In this document: positions 7,703-17,175 of the stretch, one piece after another
How the letters are laid out: each line of letters starts with the position of its first letter
How positions within the stretch are numbered: the stretch's first letter is position 1
Assembly: GCA_036501535.1 (NCBI GenBank)
Contig: DASYAE010000035.1
Span: 1 to 50,704, forward strand
Direction of reading: 5' to 3'
DNA: 50,704 bases
DNA from: DASYAE01 sp036501535
GTDB taxonomy: Bacteria > Actinomycetota > Actinomycetes > Streptomycetales > Catenulisporaceae
Notes under the pieces: model-generated
What the model was told of the DNA's origin: nothing
Seen by the model: only the letters and a program-made list of their open reading frames with translations
Databases searched by the model: none
Program-made: the position numbers and the translations under genes

Positions 7703-8623
7703 ATGGTGCACGCCGTCGATCTGTCCGGGCGCACCGCCGTCGTCACCGGCGCGGGCCGCGGTCTCGGCCTGGCCTATGCCAGGGCTCTGGCCGCCCGCGG
7801 CGCCGCCGTGGTCGTCAACGACGTCGACGCCTCGGCGGCCGAGGCCGCGGCCGAGCTTGTGCGCGAAGCCGGCGGCCGGGCGCTGGCGGTGGGCGGACCG
7901 GTCGGGCCGAGCGAGACGGCCGAGGCGCTGGTGGATGCGGCGGCCGCGGAGTTCGGCGGGATCGATGCGATGATCACCAACGCGGGCGTGCTGCGCGACA
8001 CGGTGCTGTGGAAGATGTCCGACGAGGACTTCGACACGGTTGTCGACGTGCACCTGCGCGGCACCTTCACCTGCGTGCGGGCGGCCGCGATCGCGATGCG
8101 GGCGCAAGGCCGCGGCGGGCGGATCATCGTGGCCGGCTCGCCGACCGGGCAGCGCGGCACCTTCGGCCAGACCAACTACGCCGCGGCGAAGGCCGGCATC
8201 GTCGGGATGATGCGCACCTGGGCGATGGAACTGGCCCGCGCCGAGATCACCGTCAATGCCCTGATCCCAGTGGCGGCCACCGCGATGACCAGGACGATCC
8301 CGTTCTTCGCCGCGCACGTCGAGGCACTCGAACGCGACGGGGTGGCGCTGCCGGACGAGCTGCGCAAGGGCGAGGGCTTCGGGACCGCGGAGGACGTCGC
8401 AGGGCTCGTGGTCTACCTCGCCTCGGCCGGGTCGGCGGGCGTGACCGGCCAGGCGATCGGGGTCGGCGGGGACAAGCTGGCGCTGTGGTCGCACCCGCGG
8501 GAGGTCGCGGTCGAGTACGCGGACGGCGGCTGGAGCGCGGAGGCGATCGCCGCCGCCTGGCCCTCGACCCTCGGGCGCACGCCGGAGACGGTCGGGATGC
8601 CCGCGCCGGGGGCCGGACGGTGA
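7703..8623 (+). CDS. short-chain dehydrogenase/reductase (hydroxyacyl-CoA dehydrogenase-like)
   Basis: A 306-residue classical SDR with cofactor loop TGAGRGLG (residues 15-22), NAG (93-95) and a catalytic Ser146-Tyr159-Lys163 (YAAAK). The acidic residue at the end of the second strand (VVVNDVD) suggests NAD rather than NADP. The C-terminal tail of about 40 residues (WSHPREVAVEYADGGWS...) is longer than in FabG and resembles the SDR domain of peroxisomal-type multifunctional beta-oxidation enzymes. The ATG at 7703 has a strong GGAGGAGG. It heads an operon with amidohydrolase, acyl-CoA ligase and MaoC genes, so oxidation of a 3-hydroxyacyl-CoA intermediate is the best guess. The stop overlaps the next start (GTGA). 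Confidence 0.83.
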   Translation: MVHAVDLSGRTAVVTGAGRGLGLAYARALAARGAAVVVNDVDASAAEAAAELVREAGGRALAVGGPVGPSETAEALVDAAAAEFGGIDAMITNAGVLRDTVLWKMSDEDFDTVVDVHLRGTFTCVRAAAIAMRAQGRGGRIIVAGSPTGQRGTFGQTNYAAAKAGIVGMMRTWAMELARAEITVNALIPVAATAMTRTIPFFAAHVEALERDGVALPDELRKGEGFGTAEDVAGLVVYLASAGSAGVTGQAIGVGGDKLALWSHPREVAVEYADGGWSAEAIAAAWPSTLGRTPETVGMPAPGAGR

Positions 8624-9504
8624 CCGGCATCTCAGGCATCGATGTCGAGAGCCTCACGGCGATCGACGTGCACACGCACGCCGAGGTCTCGAACTCCGGC
8701 TCCGGCTCGCTCCCCGAAGAACTCGAAGCGGCATCGAGCGCCTACTTCAAGGTCGACGCAGCGCATCGCAAGCCGACCTTGGACGAGATCGGCGCGTACT
8801 ACCGGAGCCTGAAGATGGCGGCGGTGGTGTTCACCGTGGACGCCGAGGCCGCCACCGGCGTCCCGGCCGTGCCGAACGAGGAGATCGCCGAGGCTGCGCA
8901 GCGCTACCCGGACGCGATCATCCCGTTCGCCTCGATCGATCCGGCCAAGGGCCGGGCCGGCGCGCGCCGGGTGCGCGAGCTCGTGGATCAGCACGGGGTG
9001 CGCGGCTTCAAGTTCCACCCGAACGTGCAGGCGTTCTATCCCAACGACCGCGCGGCCTATCCGCTCTACGCGGTGATCGAGGAGTGCGGGGCGATCGCGG
9101 TGTTCCACACCGGGCAGACCGGGATCGGCGCCGGCGCCCCGGGCGGGGGCGGGATCCGGCTGAAGTATTCGAACCCGATGTACGTCGACGACGTCGCGGC
9201 CGACTTCCCCGGCATGCCGATCATCCTGGCGCACCCGTCGTTCCCGTGGCAGGACGAGGCGCTGGCGGTGGCGACGCACAAGCCGCAGGTCTACATCGAT
9301 CTGAGCGGCTGGTCGCCGAAGTACTTCCCGCCGCAGCTCGTCCGGTACGCCAACTCCCTGCTGCAGGACAAGGTGCTGTTCGGCACCGACTATCCGCTGC
9401 TGACCCCGGAGCGGTGGCTGGCCGACTTCGCCGGGCTGCCGCTCAAAGACGAGGTGCGGCCCAAGATCCTCAAGCGGAACGCGGCCCGGCTGCTGGGGCT
9501 GTAG
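8620..9504 (+). CDS. amidohydrolase-2 family protein (decarboxylase/hydrolase, ACMSD-like)
   Basis: A 294-residue TIM-barrel metal enzyme of the amidohydrolase-2 family. Metal-binding DVHTH is at the first strand, then KFHPNVQAFYPND, an HTGQTG strand, LAHPSFPW and the late FGTDYPLL Asp, all as in the gamma-resorcylate decarboxylase/ACMSD/4-oxalomesaconate hydratase group. Members decarboxylate or hydrate aromatic-derived acids, often using Zn or Mn. GTG start at 8620 overlaps the preceding stop by four bases, indicating translational coupling. Its place between an SDR and an acyl-CoA ligase under a PaaX-type regulator supports a catabolic role on a ring or ring-cleavage product. Substrate unknown. 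Confidence 0.8.
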   Translation: MTGISGIDVESLTAIDVHTHAEVSNSGSGSLPEELEAASSAYFKVDAAHRKPTLDEIGAYYRSLKMAAVVFTVDAEAATGVPAVPNEEIAEAAQRYPDAIIPFASIDPAKGRAGARRVRELVDQHGVRGFKFHPNVQAFYPNDRAAYPLYAVIEECGAIAVFHTGQTGIGAGAPGGGGIRLKYSNPMYVDDVAADFPGMPIILAHPSFPWQDEALAVATHKPQVYIDLSGWSPKYFPPQLVRYANSLLQDKVLFGTDYPLLTPERWLADFAGLPLKDEVRPKILKRNAARLLGL

Positions 9505-9556
9505 GACCTCCCTCGAGCCTCGATCCCGCGACGATGCGGCAAAGGAGCCGTCGACG

Positions 9557-11077
9557 ATGCGAAACCAGGGCCTCGGCTCGTGGACCGCGCGGCGCGCCCG
9601 CAAGAGTCCACAGGCCACCGCCGTGATCCACCGGGAAGTGCGCTACGACTACCGGGAGCTGCACGCACGAACGCTGGGCCGCGCCGCGCAGCTGCACGCG
9701 GCCGGACTGAGGCGCGGTGACCGCGTCGCCTATCTGGGCCCGAACCACCCGGCGTATCTGGAGACGCTGTTCGCCGCGGGCATGCTCGGCGCGGTGTTCG
9801 TTCCGCTGAACACGCGGTTGGTCACTTCCGAGCTCGCCTACTGCCTGACCGACAGTGGAAGCACGCTCTTGGTGCATACCGAGAGCTGCGCGGGCGCGGC
9901 CGGCGCGGCTGCCGCCGAGGCCGAGCACGCGTTGCGGCTGATTTCCGCCGAGACGGCCGTGACGGCCGTGGCCGCCGGAACAGAGTTCGATGAACCGGTC
10001 GGCCTGGACGATCCCGGCATCATCCTCTACACCTCGGGCACGACCGGACGGCCGAAGGGGGCCGTGCTCAGTCACGGCAACCTGATCTGGAACGCCGTCA
10101 ACGTGGTCGTCGACACCGATCTCGCGCACGACGAGGTGACCCTGGTCAGCGCTCCGCTGTTCCACACCGCGGCGCTCGGCATGACGTGCCTGCCCACCCT
10201 GCTCAAGGGCGGCACGGTGGTGCTCGAGGAGGGCTTCGACGAGCAGCGGACGCTGGAGGTGATCGCCCGCTACGGGGTGACGCTGCTGTTCGGCGTGCCC
10301 GCGATGTACCAGCGGCTCGCCGACGCGCCGGGCTTCGCGGACGCCGATCTCAGCAGCATCCGTACCCTTATGTGCGGCGGCGCCGCCGTGCCGCGCACGC
10401 TGATAGACCGGTATCTGGCGCGCGGGCTCGACTTCGTCCAGGGCTACGGCCTGACCGAGGCGTCCCCGGGCACCCTGCTGCTCGACGCGCAGCACGCGGT
10501 GAGCAAGGCGGGCAGCGCCGGGATGCCGCACTTCTTCACCGATGTGCGCTTGGCCGGTGCGGCCGCGGACGGTGCCGCCGCCGGAGACGCGGGGGAGCTG
10601 CGGGTGCAGGGCCCGAACGTGATGCTCGGGTACTGGGGCCGGCCGCAGGAGACGGCGCAGGCCCTGGACGACGGCTGGCTGCGCACCGGCGACCTGGCCG
10701 TCGCCGACGCGGACGGCTACCTGCGCATCGTCGACCGGCTCAAGGATCTGATCATCTCGGGCGGAGAGAACATCTCCCCGGCCGAGGTCGAAGAGGTCTT
10801 CTACCAGCACCCTGCGGTCGCCGAATGCGCGGTGATCGGCGTGCCGGACGAACGGTGGGGCGAGGTCGCCCGCGCCGTCGTCGTCATCCGGACCGCGCAC
10901 GGGCCCGGCGACGCGGCGCCGGCGGAGGATCTCGCCGCTCAGCTCCTTGGCTTCGCGGCCGGGCGGCTCGCGAAGTACAAGGTCCCGAAATCAGTGGTCT
11001 TCACCGAGTCGCTGCCGCGCAGCGGCGCGGGCAAGGTCCTCAAGTCCGTTCTGCGCGAGCAGCACGGCAAGCCGTGA
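9557..11077 (+). CDS. acyl-CoA synthetase (class I adenylate-forming ligase)
   Basis: A 506-residue ANL-superfamily ligase. The phosphate loop ILYTSGTTGRPKGAV is near residues 155-170. The adenine-binding GYGLTEASPG, the TGDLAVAD aspartate, the hinge RLKDLIISGGENISPAEVE and the C-terminal catalytic lysine in PRSGAGKVLK are all present, so the enzyme looks intact. It would activate a carboxylic acid to its CoA thioester via an acyl-adenylate. AAAGGAG precedes the ATG. It is the third gene of the PaaX-flanked operon and its thioester product is a candidate inducer of that regulator. It resembles FadD/medium-chain and aryl-acid ligases; chain type cannot be decided. Confidence 0.87.
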   Translation: MRNQGLGSWTARRARKSPQATAVIHREVRYDYRELHARTLGRAAQLHAAGLRRGDRVAYLGPNHPAYLETLFAAGMLGAVFVPLNTRLVTSELAYCLTDSGSTLLVHTESCAGAAGAAAAEAEHALRLISAETAVTAVAAGTEFDEPVGLDDPGIILYTSGTTGRPKGAVLSHGNLIWNAVNVVVDTDLAHDEVTLVSAPLFHTAALGMTCLPTLLKGGTVVLEEGFDEQRTLEVIARYGVTLLFGVPAMYQRLADAPGFADADLSSIRTLMCGGAAVPRTLIDRYLARGLDFVQGYGLTEASPGTLLLDAQHAVSKAGSAGMPHFFTDVRLAGAAADGAAAGDAGELRVQGPNVMLGYWGRPQETAQALDDGWLRTGDLAVADADGYLRIVDRLKDLIISGGENISPAEVEEVFYQHPAVAECAVIGVPDERWGEVARAVVVIRTAHGPGDAAPAEDLAAQLLGFAAGRLAKYKVPKSVVFTESLPRSGAGKVLKSVLREQHGKP

Positions 11078-11101
11078 AAACGAGAATCAGGAGTATGTCC
11101 C

Positions 11102-11557
11102 ATGGCGCTGACCGCCACCGGCCTCGACGAGCTCAGGGCCCTGGCCGGTGCTGATCTGGGCGCGACCGACTGGATCCCGGTCACCCAGGAGCGGGTGAAC
11201 CTGTTCGCCGACGCCACCGACGACCACCAGTGGATCCACACCGATCCGCGGCGCGCGGCCGACGGCCCGTTCGGCGGCACGATCGCGCACGGATACCTCA
11301 CCCTCTCCCTGCTCATCCCGCTGTTCAACCAACTGCTCGAGGTACGCGGCGTGGCGATGAGCATCAACTACGGGCTCGACAAGGTGCGCTTCCCGAGCCC
11401 GGTCAGGGTCGGCGCGAAGATCCGCCTGCTCGGGCGGGTCGAAAGCGTCGAGAACGTGCCGGGCGGCGTGCAGATGAAACTCGCCTTCACCGTCGAATGC
11501 GACGGCTCGGCCAAGCCGGCCTGCGTCGCCCAAGCCCTCTTCCGGCACCTCGCCTAG
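11102..11557 (+). CDS. MaoC-family (R)-enoyl-CoA hydratase
   Basis: A 151-residue single hot-dog domain. The hydratase-2 catalytic pair is seen in ATDDHQWIHTD (Asp41 and His46), followed by the GGTIAHGYLTLSL helix typical of short MaoC dehydratases. It would hydrate a trans-2-enoyl-CoA (or dehydrate the 3-hydroxy form), complementing the SDR and ligase encoded upstream. CAGGAG lies about eight bases before the ATG, and the gene begins 24 bases after the ligase stop, so it is in the same operon. Confidence 0.85.
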   Translation: MALTATGLDELRALAGADLGATDWIPVTQERVNLFADATDDHQWIHTDPRRAADGPFGGTIAHGYLTLSLLIPLFNQLLEVRGVAMSINYGLDKVRFPSPVRVGAKIRLLGRVESVENVPGGVQMKLAFTVECDGSAKPACVAQALFRHLA

Positions 11558-11591
11558 AGGTCCTTCACCCTGTTCGGAGTGGAGATTCACC

Positions 11592-13211
11592 GTGGAATCA
11601 GAGCACACCGAAACACCGGGCACACCGTCGACACCCCCTTCCGCCGCCGCGCCCGCGCCCGACACCCTCACCGGTTGGACGCTCGCCGCGGCCTGTCTCG
11701 CCGTGTGCGTGGCACAGATCGCGCTCGCCATGCCGGCCACGCTCAACGGCCTGTTCCAAGCCGACCTGCACCCCGTCGGCACCCAGCTGACCTGGATCTC
11801 GGACGCGTTCCTGCTGCCTACCGCAGTACTCGAACTCACCTTCGGCGTGCTCGGGGACCTGTTCGGGCGTCGCAGGCTCCTGCTGTTCGGCGGCGCGTCC
11901 ATCGTGGCCGGCGCGATCGTCTCGGCCACCGCCGGAGCCGTGCACCAGCTGTGGGCCGGGCAGGCGCTGACCGGTCTCGGCGCGGCCGCGCTGTTCCCGA
12001 CCACGCTCGCTGCGATCGCCGCCGGGACGAGCCACGGCCGCAGCCGCGCCCGCGGCATCGCCTCCTGGTCCGGCGCGCTCGCGGTGGGGGCCGTGGCGGC
12101 GCCGCTGCTCGGCGGTCTGGCCGGCACCTACGGGACGTGGCAGGACGCGTTCACCGTCCTCGCGATCCTCGGCGGGCTCAGCATCCTGCTGTCGCTGCGG
12201 GCGACGAACTCGAGCGCGCCGGAGGGCCGCTCGCTGGACTGGGGCGGCCAGATCACCCTCGCCGTGGGCCTGTTCGCGCTGCTCTACGCAGTCATCGACG
12301 GCGGCAACGTCGGCTGGTCCGCGCCGGCAGTGATCGGCGGGTTCATCGCGGCGGCGGTCTTCCTGGGGCTGTTCCTGCTCGCCGAACTGCGCGCCGCCGC
12401 GCCGATGCTGCGCCTGGGCCTGTTCCGCAACCCCGCCTTCGCGGGCGCCGCGGCCGTCGCGCTGATCGGCATGTTCACCTACCTCGGCACCGCCTACTCC
12501 ATCAGCATCCGGATGAGCGCGGTGCAGGGACAGAGCTCGCTGCGCACCTCGGTCCCGTTCCTGCTGCTCAACGGCGCGACGCCGCTGCTCGGCCCGGTCA
12601 TGGTGCGCGCGCTGCAACGCGTCGACGCGCGGCTGCTGCTCGGCGGCTCGCTCGTGCTGATGGCGATCGGCGACTTCTGGCTCGCCGCACTGCCCATCTC
12701 CGACACCACGATCCCATCCCTGCTCGGCCCGTTCGTCCTGGTCGGCATCGGCTTCGCCGGCACCCTCAACGCCATCACCGCGGCCGCCGTGAACACCGTG
12801 CCGCTCCGCCTGGCCGGCATGGCCAGCGGCGCGACCAGCATGATGCGCGACTTCGGCCAGACCCTCGGCCCGGCCATCATCGGCTCCATCGCCCTCGGCC
12901 ACGCCGCCGCCGCCTTCAGCAGCCGCCTCGCTTCGGCCGGGCTGAGCCCGCAGCAGCTCGGCGCGGTCACCGCGGTGAACAAGGCCGGCGGAACCCTCGC
13001 CGTGGTCGCCGTCGGCGGCGCCGACCCGCACTCGCCCGTCGCCGCAGGCCTGCCCAGCGCCGTCGCCTCGCTCGGCCAGGGCTACAGCATCGGCTTCGCC
13101 GTCTGCGGCATCAGTGCCCTGGTTGCCGCGGCGGTCGCCGTGCTGCTGGTGCGTGGCCTCGGCAGCCGCGAAGAGACGCTCGAAGCGGTTCCCACCGCCC
13201 TCGCCGCGTAG
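11592..13211 (+). CDS. MFS transporter, DHA2 (14-helix) family
   Basis: A 539-residue membrane protein with about 14 hydrophobic segments. Signature parts of the drug:H+ antiporter-2 family include the first-loop DLFGRRR motif (motif A) and a helix-5 region with the GPLLGG-like APLLGG. An acidic/proline-rich N-terminal tail of about 30 residues precedes the first helix. GTG start at 11592 with GGAG about nine bases upstream. It follows the MaoC gene by 34 bases and is likely co-transcribed. In this setting it may export a toxic intermediate or carry the pathway substrate; a drug-efflux role is equally possible from sequence. Confidence 0.85.
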   Translation: MESEHTETPGTPSTPPSAAAPAPDTLTGWTLAAACLAVCVAQIALAMPATLNGLFQADLHPVGTQLTWISDAFLLPTAVLELTFGVLGDLFGRRRLLLFGGASIVAGAIVSATAGAVHQLWAGQALTGLGAAALFPTTLAAIAAGTSHGRSRARGIASWSGALAVGAVAAPLLGGLAGTYGTWQDAFTVLAILGGLSILLSLRATNSSAPEGRSLDWGGQITLAVGLFALLYAVIDGGNVGWSAPAVIGGFIAAAVFLGLFLLAELRAAAPMLRLGLFRNPAFAGAAAVALIGMFTYLGTAYSISIRMSAVQGQSSLRTSVPFLLLNGATPLLGPVMVRALQRVDARLLLGGSLVLMAIGDFWLAALPISDTTIPSLLGPFVLVGIGFAGTLNAITAAAVNTVPLRLAGMASGATSMMRDFGQTLGPAIIGSIALGHAAAAFSSRLASAGLSPQQLGAVTAVNKAGGTLAVVAVGGADPHSPVAAGLPSAVASLGQGYSIGFAVCGISALVAAAVAVLLVRGLGSREETLEAVPTALAA

Positions 13212-13248
13212 GACGACAATCCGTACCCCCACATGAGGGAGAAGTCTC

Positions 13249-14619
13249 ATGCACAAAAGCAGGGCAAGAATCTTCGTCTCAGCAGCTTCCGCGTGCGCTC
13301 TCGTCTGCGCCGGCGCGACCGGTGCCCAGGCCGCCTCGGCCTCCGGCACCACGACGACCGGCTACAGCGGCACGTTGGCCGACAGCGCCCAGTGGATCGC
13401 GCAGGTGCCGGCGGACTGGAACGGCACCGTGGTGCTCTTCAGCCACGGCTTCGGACCGCTCGTGGCGCAGGACGCCCCGTCCGCGGGCAGCGCCGCACAG
13501 CTGCTGGCGCAGGGCTACGCGCTCGTCGGCTCCTCCTACGACGTGAACGGCTCGTGGTGGGCGCTCGACACCGCCGTCGGCGACCAGTTCCAGACGCTCG
13601 GCGCCTTCCTCGAGGCAAGCGGCCTGCACCCGCACCGCACCCTTGCCGTCGGCGTGTCCATGGGCGGGCTGATCAACAGCCTGATCGATCAGCAGTCGGA
13701 CGGACGCGTCCAGGGCGCGGCCACCTTCTGCGGCCTGGTCGCCGGCGGCACCGACCTCAACGACTTCCAGCTCAACGCCGAGTACGCGATGACCGAGCTG
13801 CTGCCGGGCGCGGCAGGCGTGCAGATCCGCGACTACGCGTCGATGGCCGATGGCGGCGCAGCCGGGGCGCAGCTGAGCGACGCCGTCACCGCCGCGCAGT
13901 CCACCGCGGCCGGCCGCGCCCGCATCGCGCTCGCCGCCGCGCTGCTCAACGAGTCGGACTGGACGACGAGCGCGACTCCGCCCGCCGCACACGACTTTGC
14001 GGGCCAGGAGGTCCAGGAAGAGCAGATGCTCACCAGCGGCCAACTGCCCTTCATCGAGTCCGGCCGATACATGATCTCGCTGGCCGAGGGCGGCGACAGC
14101 GGCTACAACATCGGCGTCGACTACGGCGCCCTGATCCGCGACTCGCCGTATTACCAGCAGATCAAGGCCCTATATAAGGCTTCAGGCCTGAGTCTCGACG
14201 CCGACATCGCGATGCTCGACCACCACGAGACCTACGCGCCCGAGGGCGGCTCGTTCGCCCGCACCCGCGCCACATCGGACAACACCGGCCGCCTCCAGGT
14301 CCCTGAGCTCGACGTGCACACGGTCTCCGACCAGCTGGCCCCGGTCCAGTTCGAGGCCACCTACGCCCAGCGCGTCGCGCGCGCCGGCAGTGCGGGCCTG
14401 CTGCGCCAGACGTACGTGAACGCCGTCGGCCACTGCAACTTCACCGATGCCGACTACGTCGCCGCCATCGACGCGATGAACAGCGTGGTCGCCGAGCGCC
14501 ACTGGACTGCGGGCGTGACGGTCTCCGGCCTCAACCTCGCCGCCGACGCGCTCGACCCGGCTCTTGGCGGCGGAGACTTCACCGCCTACCGGAACACGCC
14601 GCTGGACGTGCAGAACTAG
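13249..14619 (+). CDS. secreted alpha/beta hydrolase
   Basis: A 456-residue protein with a Sec signal peptide (basic MHKSRAR, hydrophobic core, AQAA cleavage region near residue 29). The mature part has an oxyanion-type strand VLFSHGFGP, a nucleophile elbow VGVSMGG (Ser), an acid candidate in HTVSDQLAP and a late AVGHCNF His, giving a complete Ser-Asp-His set. An inserted helical lid is likely between the elbow and the acid. GAGGGAG precedes the ATG. It lies 37 bases after the exporter gene, so it may be co-expressed. An extracellular esterase or peptidase-like hydrolase is inferred; it is longer than simple esterases. Confidence 0.75.
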   Translation: MHKSRARIFVSAASACALVCAGATGAQAASASGTTTTGYSGTLADSAQWIAQVPADWNGTVVLFSHGFGPLVAQDAPSAGSAAQLLAQGYALVGSSYDVNGSWWALDTAVGDQFQTLGAFLEASGLHPHRTLAVGVSMGGLINSLIDQQSDGRVQGAATFCGLVAGGTDLNDFQLNAEYAMTELLPGAAGVQIRDYASMADGGAAGAQLSDAVTAAQSTAAGRARIALAAALLNESDWTTSATPPAAHDFAGQEVQEEQMLTSGQLPFIESGRYMISLAEGGDSGYNIGVDYGALIRDSPYYQQIKALYKASGLSLDADIAMLDHHETYAPEGGSFARTRATSDNTGRLQVPELDVHTVSDQLAPVQFEATYAQRVARAGSAGLLRQTYVNAVGHCNFTDADYVAAIDAMNSVVAERHWTAGVTVSGLNLAADALDPALGGGDFTAYRNTPLDVQN

Positions 14620-14686
14620 CTCGCCCGTCACGGAGCCTCGAGATCGGAAGGAGGCGGTCTGGAGGTTTCGTGAAGGGGCGGATCTG

Positions 14687-15334
14687 ATGCTGGATCACAT
14701 GGAAACGAGCACATCGGGGATGCCGGCGGGGCCGGACCCGCGCGGGCGGCGGATGCGGATCGCGATCGTCAGCCCGGAGATCCTCGAGCACGTCCGCCAG
14801 GCCTTCGCCAGCAGGGGCCTGCGCGTGCAGATCGACCGGCTGCCCTCGCTCGAGCTCACCGTCGCCCCGGGTCCGGGCGCCGCCCCGGCGGCGGCTCTCG
14901 GCGACGCGCTCGGCGGGCTCGTCGGCCCGGTCCGGCGCGGCCGTCCCGCGGCCGCCGCGCGCTATCGGCTCTCGGTGGTCGGCCTGCTCGAGAACGGCCC
15001 GCCGCCGAGTAACCCCGAGATCGGTGCGAGACGCCGGCGAGCGCCCGGCCGCGCGAACGCCGGCGTGCTGCCTCCTGCGCAGCCGCGGGCGTCTTCCGGG
15101 ACGCTCTCCGCGCGCGAGGCCGAGGTGATGGAGTGCATCAGCCACGGCATGCAGAACCCGGAGATCGCCGAACGGCTCCAGCTGAGCTTGAAGACCGTGA
15201 AGAACCACGTGAACCACATCTTCGCCAAGCTCGAGGCACGCAGCCGGGTCGAGGCCGTGCTCATCTGGCAGGGCGCCGCGGACTCTGCTCCTTCCGACCC
15301 GACTCAGCCCGACCGGCTCGTGGCGACGCTCTGA
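14687..15334 (+). CDS. LuxR-type DNA-binding protein
   Basis: A 215-residue protein whose only clear domain is a C-terminal GerE/LuxR helix-turn-helix (about residues 140-195: LSAREAEVMECISHGMQNPEIAERLQLSLKTVKNHVNHIFAKLEARSRVEA). The N-terminal 120 residues have alpha/beta character (RIAIVSPEILEHVRQAF...) like a receiver-related fold, but no phosphoacceptor Asp is obvious, and an Arg/Ala/Pro-rich linker follows. ATG at 14687 with GAAGGGG upstream. It is 67 bases after the secreted hydrolase gene, and its end overlaps by 31 bases the tail of the convergent, decayed AfsR-type gene. Confidence 0.75.
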   Translation: MLDHMETSTSGMPAGPDPRGRRMRIAIVSPEILEHVRQAFASRGLRVQIDRLPSLELTVAPGPGAAPAAALGDALGGLVGPVRRGRPAAAARYRLSVVGLLENGPPPSNPEIGARRRRAPGRANAGVLPPAQPRASSGTLSAREAEVMECISHGMQNPEIAERLQLSLKTVKNHVNHIFAKLEARSRVEAVLIWQGAADSAPSDPTQPDRLVATL

Positions 15335-17000
15335 CCGCCTATGCGGTCGCCCGCCACGGCGGCGATCCGTGCGCGCGCCGTGCAGGAGTCGCCTCGTACC
15401 AGCGCGCGTGCGCGCGGATCACCGCACGCGTCGGCCGCACGCGACGCCGCCTTGAGCAGATCCAGCCAGTCGGCGGCCGATCCGTCGGCGTCGAAGTAGT
15501 CGAACAGAAGGTACGTCAGCCGCCAGGTGGACACGTGGTCGGCCGAGCGTGCGGCGCTCTGGATGACCGCATTGAGATTCGGCCATTCATCCCCGCACCA
15601 GCGCAGGAACTGCTCCCGGTCGGCGAACGCTTCCGGCTCGAAACGCGACTGCTCTTCGACGCGCGCGGCCCGGCGCCGTCCTTCGGCCGCCATCGCCGCC
15701 AGCTACGCCGTGTACCACGCCACCACGCGGTCGCGCGCGGCGCGGACCTCCGCGTCGGGCAGCGCCTGAGACAGTTCCCTCACATAGACGCGGGTCAGGT
15801 CGTGCATCGTGAACCGGTCGCCGACGCGCTCCACGAGGTGCTGTGCGCCGAGCCGCCGGAGAAGGTCCGCGGCCGCGGGTCCCGGCACGTCGAACAGCGC
15901 CGCCGCCCGCGCAGCAGATGCCCGCAGCGTACTGCGAGCGTCGTCTTGCCGACGCCGCCCACGCCGACGACCATGACGATCCGCGGCGAGGCGTCGGCGT
16001 CCGGGTCGGCCAGTCCGATGATCCGCCGCGTCTCGTCCGTGCGGCCGACGAGCGAGGCGCTGTCGTGCGGCAGCTGCGCGGGCAGCGCCGAGACGAGCGT
16101 CGGCCTCGCAGCCGGAGCGGGCGGGGCGACGGGTCTCGGCGGCCCCTGCGCGAGGATCGCCATGTGCACCGCCTGCGTCGAAGCCTCCGGCTCGATCCCC
16201 AGTTCCTCGGCGAGCGATCGGCGCAGCGCCAGGTAGTGGCCCAGGGCGTCGGCCGTTCGTCCGCTGTGATGCAGCGCCAGCATGAGCACCGAGTGCAGCC
16301 GCTCGTCGAACGGATGCGCGCACGCCTCGATCTCCAACTGCGCGGCGGCCTCCGCGAGATCGGCGGACCGGCCCGCGTCGACGAGCAGCTCGGCGCGGTC
16401 GACGAGCACGCGCAGGCGCATCGCGGACAGCCGCGCCCGCTGCTGCGCGGCGAAGGGCCCCGGCAGCGCACCGAGCGGCGGACCGGCGTGCCACAGCGAC
16501 AACGCCTCGTCCAACGCGTCGATCGCGGCATCGGGGTCTCCGGCTTCGCGCGCGGACCGGGCACGCGCCGAAAGCTGCTGCGCGCGCGTCGAGTCGAGCC
16601 CGTCCGGATGCAGGCGCAGCGAGTACCCGTCGCTTCCGCCGGACAGCGGCCCTGGGTCGCAGAGGCCTGCGAGCGCGCGCCGCAGTCCGGAGACGTAGGT
16701 GTGCAGGCTTCCGGCCGCGGTCGTCGGGATCGACTCGCCCCAGATCCGGTCGATCAGCTCATCGCGCGGGATGACCGTGTTCGCGCACAGCGCGAGCACG
16801 GCGAAGGCGGCGCGCTGCTTCGGGGCGCCGAGTTCGATCTCCCGGCCGCCGGCGAAGGCGCGCAGCGGCCCGAGCACCTCGACCCGGATTCCGGCCGGCG
16901 CCGTCGGCGCCGCGGCCGGGCGGCCGGGGCTGCGCAGGCGCGGTGGTGAAGTCTCGACGGCCGACTCCGGCCATTCCCCTCGAATCCGCGCAAGATCCAT
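15304..17000 (-). pseudogene. AfsR/SARP-type regulator, broken (internal deletion, frameshift and stop)
   Basis: From the start at 17000 the frame encodes a SARP: an OmpR-like DNA-binding domain (about residues 38-130, EVLGPLRAFAGGREIELGAPKQRA...), a bacterial transcriptional activation domain to about 280, and the start of an NB-ARC ATPase with Walker A GVGGVGKTT. Just after the Walker A helix (about 15900-15920) the sequence jumps, in another frame, to the far end of the NB-ARC region (winged-helix part ending FTMHDLTRVYVREL), so roughly 200 or more residues including Walker B are gone. That second frame has an in-frame TAG at 15703-15705 and continues to 15304, ending inside the first TPR-like repeats. 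Intact AfsR-type proteins are commonly 900-1000 residues. A functional SARP-only product of about 400 residues cannot be excluded. Confidence 0.8.
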
Positions 17001-17175
17001 GCGGCCAGCCCCTCCGTGTCATCCCGCCCCCGGGCTACGACTGCATTTTACTGCGGTTGGCTGTCGTCTCTTGCATGATAAAGGTGGTATGGGCATCATC
17101 TATGCCCGATTGACCCTTTGGCCAGTGTATCGGGGGGCAGTGCGGAAGTTGCGGGAGCGAACTGGCGCCCCCGCG
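17001..17175. other. intergenic region with inverted repeat
   Basis: This 175-base gap is AT-richer than its surroundings. GGGCAT-CATCT-ATGCCC (17091-17107) is a six-base inverted repeat with a five-base loop. A TAAAAT box on the minus strand (17045-17050) could be a -10 element for the SARP gene. No gene-like frame is seen. Confidence 0.4.

Noticed and set aside
11579..13546. 655-codon plus-strand frame overlapping the DHA2 transporter
   Set aside because: Arg/Pro-rich translation without motifs; the transporter frame has membrane helices and conserved loops.
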